DNA of 64,000 nt, taken from assembly GCF_029168945.1 (NCBI RefSeq), contig NW_026870037.1, positions 2,936,132 to 3,000,131 of the forward strand. The letters are read 5' to 3'. Position numbers and translations under genes: made by a program. Numbering within the stretch: the stretch's first letter is position 1; every line of letters starts with the position of its first letter. Of this stretch, positions 33,760 to 45,959 are shown in pieces. The notes under the pieces are model-generated. The model worked only from the letters and a program-made list of their open reading frames with translations. It searched no databases and was not told the DNA's origin. The stretch comes from Cannabis sativa. Lineage: Eukaryota; Streptophyta; Magnoliopsida; Rosales; Cannabaceae.

Positions 33760-36683
33760 TGAAAATATTTGATTAAAGCTAGTCCAGAGCAAAAAAATAA
33801 AAAAAAAAATTAAATCTTTCTTAAGTAGAAATAAAAATAGCATTTGCTGTAAATGAGATTATTAAAGTCTTGCAAACGATATTAAGCTAAATGCGATCTG
33901 AATAAAAATAGCTTGCATACATAGAAAGTATTATAAACAGATCCCATAGTGAGTCTTGATAAATAGTACACAAGCTAAGGTGTAGATGGAGCACTAACTA
34001 CTCGCACATGATCGATCAAAAATGTTCAAAACAATCAAATCTTGTTCAAAATATTTAAGTTCGCTCTTTACTTGATAAATTAACGAATACGGAAACAAAA
34101 CAAAAAGATTTATTTGGATAAAGTTATGTAAATAAAACTTACTCATTGATGATAACATATTGACATAATTAAAGCTCAAATAAAATTTTCTCACAAAAGT
34201 AGAGAAAATATATATAAACAGAATTGACATAAATTATAGTGTAATTAAAGCTAAGTTGGCCATCTTACAAAGCAAAATAGAATTAATTACATAAATAAAA
34301 ATGACACAAAGGGCTAGATATTGTCTCGGTCAGAAGGTCATTGTTCAAAATATGATGTTATTAAAACTAAGTCTACATAGTAGGAGACTTAGAGAATATG
34401 TCTTCTTCTTCTTTGGTAGCCTCGACCTCATTCTCCTTATCTGAGCCCCCTCCTCTTGCTCGGTTTGCTTGAAGTAATCCATCATCTTCTCGGCAGCATT
34501 ACCCAAAAAGTTGAGGTCCATATTTTTGTTCGCTAACCAAGCTTTATAAATGGAGCACTTGGCCATCAAAGTAACCCTTACACGAGCATCTTTTTTGGCC
34601 TCATCAAGGTCTATTTGGGTGGGCTCGAGTAGTTGTTGTTCAAATTGACAACTTCTGCCTTTAGTTCCTTCTCGGACTTCTCTAAATCTTCAAAGTTTTT
34701 CTTAAAACGAGTGATCTCTATTTGAGCATCATTCCACTGAGTAGCAACAACTCGCAGTGTTCATTAGCCTTACAAAGCTCCAAGTTAGGTGGTTTAAATT
34801 TACAAGATTTTTTTGATGACCCATGTATGCCAGAAAAGAAGCTTGCATGAAATATGAAGTTAGAAAGAGAAAAAAAATAGAAGGTATGATGGAACAAGAA
34901 AGTTGAAAAACTACTTGATTGCATGAGATCTATACTTCTTGCCAAGTGGTTGCTAGGAGTGCCGTTATTGAACAAGTTCTAGTAGTCTCATTAATAAGTC
35001 CTAAAATGGCAACATGATTGAGTTACATATTACGAGTAGGCCTTGGAACCTTCAATACCAACATCCAAGGGCAACAGACAAATGGGGTCCAACAGTATGA
35101 CCTATAGTTTGACAGCAGAAAGTAACCTGGTGGATAAACCCCAAGATTTGCTTTTTTGTGCTCGTAGATTCAGGGGCCAAAGTAGGATTAGTTGGGGAAA
35201 CATTGTCCTTCTCTAGAATAATGCCAGTGGTAAAAGTATTCTTTTTTCCAGTCCCTTTCTTCTTCTTCAAAACTTGAATCTGCTTTATAGAGTATTTGCC
35301 TCGGAGGCACTTCATTTTTTACCTTGCTTGACTGAGACACTAGGGCTGCAGAGGAGATTCTCTCCAAATTATCAATGTCTACAAAGATAAAACAAAAGGA
35401 GGTTAAAATCTATAAAGTGAGGTTAATTATAAAGTGGCGAGATCAAAATCCCACATAGGTAATTGTCGGAAGTGCTAGGCGATGAGGGGTTGCTATTATT
35501 GTTACTAAACTCCCTATAACCAGTAATCATAAAGAGATCAAAGGAATTAAGTGGAGACATGTCCCAATTCCAACTAGCAGCCCTATGAGCATATGTACTA
35601 TATTGGTTGGCAATTCCATAATAAGATCTGTTGCTAGTCAACTGAATATGAAATTATGGATACCAACTATTAAATATATTGCATAAGAGGTCGACATAAT
35701 TCTAAATATGGAAATTATACTGGCTATCCTTAAATTTGACCAGGTGAGTAGGGTTTTGGTCGAGGACAGTAGGGGACCATCCATAAAAGTGAGTGGAATT
35801 ACCTCGAGGAGCCCCTTTTGAAGTCTCGGTAGCTTCTCGAGTTGCAAGGTTATTCTTGTAATAGGTGCGAGCCACATTGTCGTGGTCCTCATCATTAGGA
35901 TCCACAGGGGCTTGTTCCTAAGCAAAATACTTGCGATCTTTTATATCCACGGTATTCTGGTTTTTTTGAGAAGGCTACAAGCATTTAGATTATTATCATT
36001 CAATAGAAAGTCGGCTTCTCACAAACCAATCGGAAGGTTGACGAGCTACTCGTGACAACGTTGGATTGCTGCGATTAGGGTAGGTCTCTTTAGAAGGGCT
36101 AAAAAAAAAAGAAAACAGTAAACGACCAATGAGTTTGGAGGTTGAAAAATATAAAAGTAAAATGACAAGAAAATACTTGACTTACGTATCAGTAGAAAAG
36201 GTAGTGGTGCCAATTGGGTGAAGGTCGCTCGTCCAAAAGAAGTTCTGCTTGAATTCTTTTTTGTTTGGCAGCATGACTATGTGCTCCCAAATACTAAAAG
36301 CCGCCAGAACATTTCTTCCTCACAAGTTAGGACTTGACAGCATAAAAGTAAGTGATTTCTAAAGGGGTTTGGCTCCCCCAACCTAAGATGTGCTACAAAG
36401 ATTTTAAATAGGCGAGAGAAGGGCTTCGACCTTGATGTGCTCAATACTCCACACTCCAATATGCAAGGAGTTGCTGGTACTACACCTAGAGCGCTGCAAG
36501 AGAGTTGGGGGATGACAGTTTTTCTCACCCTTCTCCACCGAACGAACTATAAATTCGTTGTTGATTTTTATCCCACAGGATTGTAAGGTGGGTCCAACAT
36601 ATGTAATAGACCTTATGTTAGACTCAATAAGTTATGCCTAAAAGGTAACATCAGGATTTTGAGGCATCTTGGACTTTTGAGAT
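33760..36683 (-). pseudogene. Decayed antisense ORF region of the gypsy element (possible Transposase_28-like gene)
   Basis: On the minus strand, short broken frames occur across the stretch: about 36600-36230 (with ENFFW-like residues), 36000-35640, 35315-35052 (Lys-rich) and 34569-34345, whose residues MMAKCSIYKAWLANKNMDLN and EKMMDYFKQTEQEE look like an amphipathic tail. Plant Tat-type gypsy elements often carry an extra antisense ORF between pol and the 3' LTR (putative gypsy-type transposon protein, PF04195). Position and order fit that, but similarity is judged by eye and weak. The region ends where Copia element B inserted. Confidence 0.35.
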
Positions 36684-36688
36684 TTAGT

Positions 36689-37142
36689 TGTTAGAATACT
36701 GTAAACTCTGAATATAACCCTAATTAATTCATGAGAATCAAACAATAGAATATAGATTAGCAGAAGCGTTCCGGAGTCCATAGAATCGATTTTGTAATGA
36801 CCTTTGATTGGTATCATCTTCCAATTTGCATCAAAACTTTCTCTGAAACTTTTTCTCTTGGTGATGGGGATACAAGAGTGAAAAAAAATACGATGCAAAT
36901 GGGGACCATTACCCGTTATATTACCAACAGACAAACCTGTTGGTAATATTATTGACTATTTCTATTTGGCCCCTCATCAAAATTAGAAATTGTCTAATTG
37001 GTATCCACATATTAAAATCATAAAAATCATGTCCTTAAGTCATAAACTTTATTCCAAAATAGACCACATAAATTTGACTTATTTATTTGATGACCCAACA
37101 CACATTTTATATATACAATTGTGACCCCAATAAATTCTAACA
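36689..37142 (-). repeat. 3' LTR of Copia element B
   Basis: 454 bp, ending TGTTAGAATAC on the left and ATTCTAACA on the right (plus strand). It matches 61674-62147 along its length with scattered substitutions and small indels. On the minus strand it is directly preceded by the polypurine tract AGTGGGAGAT (37143-37152). Confidence 0.88.
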
Positions 37143-37552
37143 ATCTCCCACTGGGTCACATATGTATACATATAAATGTGTTAACCTTATTGAGCTCATA
37201 ACTTTGTCATCATAACCATAGGCATGTGCAATCTCGTCCATTAACTATATCAACATAGGATCAAAGCGATTTTCGTTGTATCAATCACAACTAAACCCAT
37301 CAATGGTCACATACATCAACATAGCCAAATGACATAGATCAATTATGATAATGTGGTATGAAAATTACATGCATGGTGATCTATACATGTCAATTTTCAA
37401 TTGGTCCTACTTTACTTTATGGAGATCAAAACTTTAGCTTAAATGTACAAAGTGAAATAAACTGAATAACATAATTTTCGATCAGAAAATATCCAAAATA
37501 CACATGTTTCATGAAACAAATGAAACACACTAAAGACAAACTCTCACTGAAT

Positions 37553-37910
37553 CTAGATATCCTCATAATCTAAAACACCCATACGAGTAGTGTGCTCATG
37601 AAAGACCTTGGGTGGCAAACCCTTAGTAAGGGGGTCTACAATCATGGAGTTTGTACCTAAGTGTTCTATACAAATCTGTCCACTTTGTACCCTTTCTTTT
37701 ACAACAAGGAACTTGATGTCAATGTGTTTTGACTTCGTCGAGCTCCTATTGTTGTTGGAATACAATACAGCTGACTTATTGTCACAATACAACTTAAGTG
37801 GTCTTTCTATTCCATTCACAATACGCAGCCCTATGACAAAGTTTCTCAGCCATATACCATGGTTAGATGCCTCATAACATTCAACAAATTCTTCTGCCAT
37901 GGTGGATGAA
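37553..37910 (-). pseudogene. Element B RNase H, distal part
   Basis: The minus frame encodes TMAEEFVECYEASNHGIWL, then LYCDNKSAVLYSNNN, KSKHIDIKF and a Copia C-terminus (LGTNSMIVDPLTKGLPP). It is the continuation of the RNase H half at 47885-48250: the frame runs through the A insertion site once one copy of the 5-bp duplication is discounted, so A inserted cleanly into this domain. This part has no internal stop. Confidence 0.85.
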
Positions 37911-37915
37911 GCTAT

Positions 37916-39934
37916 TGTTGGGTTTTATGCCCTAAATAAAACTCATTTCATATAATCAGATTTACTTATTAATAAAGATCAGAAATAACATTTTATGTTG
38001 CATGGTTCACATGATTTACTTCATGATTATGTGTATATAATGTATGAATTCTTTTTAAGTCCAGAACATATGAGTTGGTTAAAGATTATAGTGTTGTCAG
38101 CACAGTAGAATATAATCACATGATTTACTTCATGATTATGTGTATATAATGTATGAATTCTTTTTAAGTCCAGAACATATGAGTTGGTTAAAGATTATAG
38201 TGTTGTCAGCACAGTGGAATATAATCTTAAATTATATGTTCAAAAGTTGATTCCCTGATTTGTCGAACAACGGATTTAGTGACATGGTATAATCAGCGAT
38301 AGGTATTCTTACACCTTGGAAAAGTGTTATGTCCTTTCCAAGATATTGGCAAAGTTTACCAGTATCGGATGTATGGAGTATACATCGGAAGGGACCGATA
38401 TTGAACTTTGATTAGATATGTTGAAATTTACCGTAATATCTATTCAATTCAATATCACATGTTGATCCTAGATCAAATGATCTCAATCACGATATGGTTA
38501 GGCTCGATTTCAAGAGTGTTACTCGTGTTCTTTGATTTGTTAAGTTAAGCCTACTTTTGGGTTAGGGTGATACTTATATTTTGGGAACACGGTAGTGCAA
38601 TTGAGTGGGAGCGCTAACATAAATATGGAATCTATAGCTTCTACTTGGCAAATAGAAGTAAAGGATGATTTCCTTCGAGCTTAACCAAACGAAGATAAAT
38701 GGTGGAGATCTCATTTCACTTAGGTGAAATATCATTTATACGGAAGTTAAGTGTTTTAAGGATAAAATACATTGTAGGGTGTTACGGTAATTTAATCCCT
38801 GTACAGTGTAAATCATCTATATAGAGGATCATTGATCACACTAGGGTTATAACAATGGATAACTAATGACGTGTCTATATCGTGGAACATATAGAGCATT
38901 TACATATATTTGAGAGTGCAATTCCAAGTTCTAAGTGTGGATTTAATGAGGAATTAATAAGTTAGGGAATTTACTTGGTAAATTCGATTCGACTTATTGG
39001 AAGCTCGGTTATATAGACCCATGGTCCCCATACTAGTTAAGACGATACTGCTTGTAAGACTCAGATAATTGATTTTAATTAATCAATTATAATTCTAAAA
39101 GTTAGACTATGTCTACTTTATGAATTCTCACAGTTTAAGGATGAATTCGTCAAGAAAAGGGTTTCTAGGTTTAATTATTAATTAAGAGACTTTGTATGTC
39201 TAATTAATAATTATTTTAAATGACAATATTATTTAATAATCTATTTTAGTTATTAAATAATTAGTTTTGGCATTTAAATGATTAGAATTGGAAAAATGGC
39301 ATTTTTGGAGAAATTGAAATAAAATTGAGGAAAGCTTGCAAAATCCAAGTGAGGCCCATATCACCCTATGCAGGAACCTCTTTGTGTGTTTCCCAATTAT
39401 TATTTTCAATTTTAATTGCCATGTAATTGCTAATCAAAGCCTAGCAAAAATAAGAAAGTGGTTGATCACACTAAATAAGGCAGTTAATTGATTACACAGT
39501 AATTAAGGAAACTATTTTATTTGGAAAGTTGTGCTCTCCCTTCTCCCTATATAAAGCAACCTTTGTTCTCTTCTCTTGTAAGCCATAAGCCATGAAATTC
39601 AAGAGACAAAAAGAGAGAAAAATTTGAAATCCTTGTGAGATGAGTAGTGCCGCACACATCCAGTGGTACCTCGATCATAGTATGTAAGACTATGGAATTT
39701 ACGCATCAAAGAAGGAGAAAAGAAGATCCGAGGTTCGGATCTTGGTAATGCTCTTGCTACGAGAAAGGAATCAAGGGCTAGAGATCTGAACGGAAGGAGT
39801 CATAATATTCGCTGCACCCTTTGTAAGGTTTTAACTTTATATGTATTTATTTTCATTGTTTTAGAATTCATATTAGGTTGTTAATCTAACATACTTGTTA
39901 GTAAATCTAGATCCTGGTAAAATAATTTCTAACA
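37916..39934 (+). repeat. 5' LTR of element A, with a 109-bp internal tandem duplication
   Basis: Starts TGTTGGGTTTTATGCCC and ends TTTCTAACA. Positions 38008-38116 and 38117-38225 are tandem copies of one 109-bp unit, starting CACATGATTTACTTCATG. The 3' LTR has a single copy, which accounts for nearly all of the 103-bp length difference. Confidence 0.92.
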
Positions 39935-39936
39935 AC

Positions 39937-39949
39937 TGGTATCAGAGCC
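39937..39949 (+). promoter_or_regulatory. Primer-binding site of element A (initiator tRNA-Met)
   Basis: TGGTATCAGAGCC lies two bases after the 5' LTR and is complementary to the 3' end of plant initiator methionine tRNA, the usual primer for Copia elements. Confidence 0.88.
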
Positions 39950-42900
39950 ATGGTAATGATTTACTTTCATGTAATATGAATTAAAACGATGATTGATATG
40001 TTCTGTGTTGATTTGGATGGTTTCATGTGGTTTATGTGTTAGTTGATGAATGTATATGTTGTACAGTTTCGTTTTCCATGAAAAATATTTTTTAAATTTT
40101 TGAAAATATTTTATTTGGATTCCTTGTGAAAAATTAAGCAATTTTGTTTTTTACGGAACTCGATTCCGATAAAAATTGAGAAAGATATGAATTTTGGAAG
40201 ATTGGAAATCATGGTTTCTGCATGCAGCCTATACTCGCAGTTCCCCACAAATTGCGAATTTTTGAGGTTTTTTTCTCCAAAAATCCAATTTTTGCATGGG
40301 ATTGTTTCCCAAAATTTATGTTTCCAATTTTAAATATTTTTAATTTGGAATTTTTCTAATTTTAAATATTTTTATTTTGGAATGTTTCCAATTTTAAATA
40401 TTTCCTATTATGGTCAGATTTAAAAATTTGTTAACTTCTTTAATATTTATTTATTATTTAATTATAAGATTAGATATTTTGATATTTAAGATATTTTAAA
40501 TTAAAAGATAACTTTGTCTTTTTATTTAAAATATTATATTAAAATTATCTTATATGACAAATTAAATAATTAATGAATTTGAAATTAACATAGATATTTT
40601 TATAGATATACTTACCATAATGTTTTCAAATTCAAAAATTTGTTATTTTGTTAAATATTTAATTATTTATAAATTATAAGTATAAAAATGATATTTTTTC
40701 TATATATATATATCATTTTTCCTTATTAGAAATTTATAAATCATATCTTAAATATTTAAATAACATAGATATTTTTGTAGAGATTTGAATATTGCTTAAT
40801 TTAAGATATTTTGACATATAATTATGGTAATTATTATTCATTTATTATTTTATTCCTAAAATAATAATTATCTAACAAAGTCTATTTTAAAATTGGTTTA
40901 TTTTATTACTTTAATTTTATTAAATTACAAGATCTGAAAGTGATATTGAAGATTCTTTCTTTTCAAATCATTGATTTTATTTGATATTTAATTTAATTTT
41001 GATTCAAATAAACCTAGATATTTTAAAATTAGTTTCCTTTATTTGGTTAGTTTAAGAATAATAATTTAATTATATTAATATCTTGATTCACATACGTACA
41101 TGAACGAGTGTTTGTTTATTTATATTGTTTATTCAAAACTTTTTAACAAACCTATTATTTATCGATCTAAATTGCTATGATTAACTTGTTGACGGATCAT
41201 GATCCAATGATCGATTTTAATCATAGTCCAATTGACGATAGATCTTATAAATAATTTGTAACGGGTAAATTTTGTACTTCTTTCATGCTGTGTAAACCTA
41301 GTAACATGATAGGTTCCATCCAAATCATTTTGACTGTGTGAGCCTATATGTTTGCTTTTGGGCTTAGATGCATATAGGAAGCCCATTTAAGTTTTTACTA
41401 AGTAAATGGACTAGGTTGCTAAAATAAATTTTGACATAAGGAAATTTATTTAGGTCCAATTAGATTTGGGCTTATTCAATGAATAACAATTGTTTATTTT
41501 AAGGTTAAATTCCTCTCTTTTGGGCCTTGTGTGAGAGTTGGGGGCCTTAGAAGTGGGTACGACATCTTGGACCCGGCTCCCCTCACATGAACTACCCCGA
41601 TTGTGAAGGCCCATTTGCCTTATTTAAATAATTGTATTAGGTTAATTATATTAGTCTAACCTAATTAAAATTGAATTAGCAACATAATTAACTTTTAAAA
41701 TATATGAAATTTATTTTTCATGTAATATTTTAAAGTTAATTTTAGAAAAATACTTAGTCAATGATATATTACAGGCAGTTATTTTTAGTACTAGTTATTA
41801 TTTCTAATATTAAATAGGAAAATATCATAGATTGTGAAATTAATTGTTTCCTAATTAATTTTGGTACAATCTAAGTTTAGTATATTTTCCTAGTATTAAA
41901 CTAGAATTAATAATTAAGTTTCCTCTTTACTTAATTATTTATTTCTTGAATTTAATACATTTAATTAAATTGAAAATTCAATATCTAAGTTGATTTTTTA
42001 ATCATGATACTTTAATATTGTTATTTTCATGTTATTTAATTAAAGTTGAAAATTATTTTAAGTTTGGAATCTTATTTCAGAATAACTTAAAAGCTGAATA
42101 ATTTTCAAAATATATTTTATTTTATTTTATTAATCATTTCCCAAAATTTTGAATCGCATCACCTTGATGCGAAATTTCAATTTCATTTGAAAAATAGATT
42201 AAAGTTGAAAATTATTTATTTAATTTTGGACCAACTTAAATCAATAATTTTTCATTTAATGATTAATTAAAATAAATGAAGTAAAATATATTATAATTAG
42301 AAATTGAATTAATTAGTGTATGAAAGTCTAGATAGATATTATACTGTGTTTGCTTGAAGTATTTTTCTAGTGTATTTAATTAAATAGAAAATTAATATTT
42401 AAGTTGATTTTTTAATCATGATACTTAAATATTTGAAATTTTTCTTAGATATTTAATTAAATAGGAGAATTATAATTTTTTGTTGAAAATTAATTTTTAT
42501 TAATTTTGGGCCAACATAAAATTAGAGTAATTTTCCAAGATTTATTTTATTTTATTTTAAAAGCATTTTCGAAAGTAGTATTCTTATACACTTTTTCGAA
42601 ATGCAATATATATTTATAGAAAATTAAATTTGAGTTGTAAATTAATTTAAATTAATTTTTGAAACAACTTAAATTGAATAATTTTCAAAATATTTATGGA
42701 AATTATTACTAAGATGGAAATAATTCACGTTATTTATCCATCTAAGTATAATTTATAAATATTAAATTAAAATTTATATTTGGAATTTTTCATTCTAAAT
42801 TAGAAATTTTAATTAAATATATATTTAAAATAAATGGATTAAAATAAATATTAGAAGAAAATACAACCCTTCATTAAATAATGTGCTTTATTATTATAAG

Positions 42901-44030
42901 GATATTCGATCTCCATTGTTGGTTTTACATAGCTATTGTTTTAGTGAGTAATCCTCCCTAATGGAGGAACGTTCATTAGCAAGTTAGTTTAATCTCGAAA
43001 GATAAGTAATCTTGTAAGTTTTTTATATAGTTTATGCTCACCACAATGGTGGCGGCGTTTGTATAAGACTTGCGAGAATATGAAACAATGGTGAAAGCTC
43101 ATAAGATAGAATAGCCTTGACTCTCGCCTAAGCGGGACAACGCGGATTCAAATCTTGATCGAATAAAAGGTTGCTAGAATGTTTGACATTTTAGATGAGG
43201 CGACAACTACATTCAATGAATGGTAGCTTTGACTCTCGCCTAAACGGGACAACGATATCGAGTTTGTTGAAAACCTTGGAAATTATTTAGGATTGTATGT
43301 GTTAGTATTTTCACTTGTCATTCCTACTTGCTATATGCTTCATAATTTCTGAATTGTGTATGAATTTGTATTGAACCATGTTATTTTCTGTTATTAAATT
43401 GTAGTTTAATTTCGAATCTTAATTGTTGGTCTAACTTGATTTGTTTTTCTAATGAGATAAATCCCTAATGGATTTTCACCATTAGACTAACATAATAGTG
43501 TTAGATCTCGAAAGATAAATATTGTATATGCAACATCTAGTTGTTCATCAATTGATGACACCTTAGACTAGTGTTTTACAATATGAAACAAGAAGATTGT
43601 ATAAATAAGATTACTTTGACTCTCGCTAATCGGAGCATCGTTGGATTCTTATTTAAAAAGAAATTATCCTAATTCCTCTTAGCTTATTCATTTCGAATTA
43701 GCTTAATGACATATCATTGGATGAATGGTCTACAAATCATATAAAGTCTTATTTTCTCTTAAGAAATTAGATGACGCATATGATTATATTCCCGGAATTC
43801 TATCCCAAAATGATATAAATCCTCAATCTTAGATATCTCCTACTTGTATAGGCAAATCATAGAGTTAGATTAGTAGTGGTGGTCCAAGAAAGAATTACTA
43901 ATTATACAGTTACACTTTCACAAGTGTTTAATAACCATTTTCTATCAATGGATTCAAACTGTATGAGTTTAGTATTCTGTGACCAGAATCCACTTGCACT
44001 ATTCTAAGAACTCTTTGATGTAACTAAAAT
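39950..44030 (+). other. Non-coding leader of element A
   Basis: About 4 kb of AT-rich sequence without ORFs. A degenerate direct repeat of about 180 bp occurs at 42956-43142 and 43463-43640. Its shared blocks are CCCTAATGGA, TCTCGAAAGATAA and TTGACTCTCGCC, and an extra copy of the last block lies at 43229-43254. A normal Copia element would have gag here; nothing recognisable remains. Confidence 0.55.
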
Positions 44031-45950
44031 AAGTCATCAAAAGATACAACCACATATTTTATAAATCTATGGCATTTGTATCTTGTTCATAGTGGTTTTG
44101 ACAAGATCATTCTCTGCAAAGAGTTAATATACCTATATCCAATGAAATTAAGTTCATCTCATTGGTAGATGGATGTACATTCAGGGGTGGATATGAGTTT
44201 TTGTTGTATTCTTAAAACGATCACTCTAGATTTTACTTTATGCAAAGGAAATTTGAAATATTTGAAAAATTTCATGAATTTCTAGCAATGGTAAGTGGTT
44301 AAAGATCTTGCGGAGGCGATAGGGGTGGAGAAAAGTTAGTAGATATGCAATTCAAAGATCATTAATTTGATTTTTGAATTATATCCAAACTTACCTCCCT
44401 AGAAATTCGAGTTGCATATTGATGATTAGTTACTAGTCGTTGCCTAAATCCTTCTATGGTAATAAAATTTCAGAATGATGTAATGGTTGTATACTTAATG
44501 TAAATCATTACTAGATTCATGGATGACCTAATCAAAATCTCAAGAAAAGGTAGAACTGCTAACCCTGGTTTGCATGTTTGTTAGCTATTCTAAGTGATTA
44601 GGGGTGGAGCATCCCATAGTCATTAGATAAGAAAGTGTTTGTTTAAACAAATACTACTTTTCTAAGAAAATGACTAAGTCTGAAAATAAAGTAGAAAATA
44701 AAGGAGATATTTTTTTTTCTTGATTCCAAAAGTGTTCTATCATCTTATTTTACAAGATGATCCCACGCATATGCCCTCTGTTGTCTTAACACAACTAAAG
44801 AGGTCTATACCATTTAGTTTTCTTTGACATAGTTCACGGTACCTTGTTGTAGTGGGAGAGTTTCTAGGAACTCACCTTCTTATAACTTGGAAGACACTAG
44901 TGATTAAAATCCATTGTGAGTTTAAACAAGTAATGGATTGTCAAGATAAGAAACTAAGAAGAAAGCCAAGAGAACTATGGTTTGATCCATTCACATGGAG
45001 TAACCTAAAGTATTCTGGACATGAAAGGAAATTTTCGTTAATAAGTCTATTCAATGGACTTAACAAAACTTCATGTTCCTAGTATTGTAGGTTTGAGTTT
45101 ATCTAAACCTATGGCTTGTGGTATACACAAATTACTTACTCTAATGCAAGCATGAGATGCGATGCATTTTCTTTCCAATGGCAATCTATAGAAGCTTGAA
45201 ACTTCGAGCATAGATTTTAGTTATCTAAGGAAAAGTCACAACTATTCCAGAAAAGATAAAGCCATGAAAGAATTCTTAAGTCAACAGTGAGAGGTCTCAG
45301 ATATGCTTTAGTATGCCTTAGACCAGACACCTGCTGTTGAGTGGGAGTAATGAGTAGGTATCAAATTAATCCAGGAGAGGAACATTGGAAGATAATCAAG
45401 TAAATCTTAAGATTAAGAAGAGGAACTATATGTTAGTCGATAAGGGTGGTTTTTGAAACTCTTAGACTACACCACATCAGATTTCGAGACTTACTGTGTG
45501 TCTTTAGAAAGTACGCGATGAGATGGTGATTACTTTGGGGGTGGAGTAGTGATTTTGGAGAAGTGTAAAAACCTATACGAAATCTCTTGGTCTACTGGAG
45601 AAAGGCGAATGTTAAAAGTTGCAGGAAAGATACTTATTCAGTCTAAGGAAAGTTCTATACATTTGTGGCACTGTTCCAATTTGCCTTAACTACTAGGGTT
45701 ACTTCCTGAATAACCAAGAAGTAGTTGCCCAAAAGTATAGAATCCAGTATCCCAAGAGAGTAGACATATAGAGAGGAATTTCACATTATCAAGGATTTTG
45801 TGATTAAGGAAGAGTAATGGTGGAGAAGAGGTTGTGTTTAATTCAACCTATCAGATCCTATTACGAGGAGTTTACTACTATTACACTTGATTGGTATATC
45901 AAGGTGTTAATGATTATTTGAAATGCACTTTTTGTTTTATATTAGTGCAA
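44030..45950 (+). pseudogene. Faint relics of Copia pol in element A
   Basis: Broken plus-strand frames show traces in Copia order. INLWHLYLVHSGFDK near 44060-44110 resembles the GAG-pre-integrase block. LKYLKNFMNF near 44245-44280 resembles the integrase region. At 45285-45370, LRYALVCLRPDT and MSRYQINPGEEHW resemble the Copia RNase H start, and SIESSIPRE-like residues near 45735 its end. Stops interrupt every frame. The traces are judged by eye, so this is moderately uncertain. Confidence 0.45.
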
Positions 45951-45959
45951 GTGGGAGTT

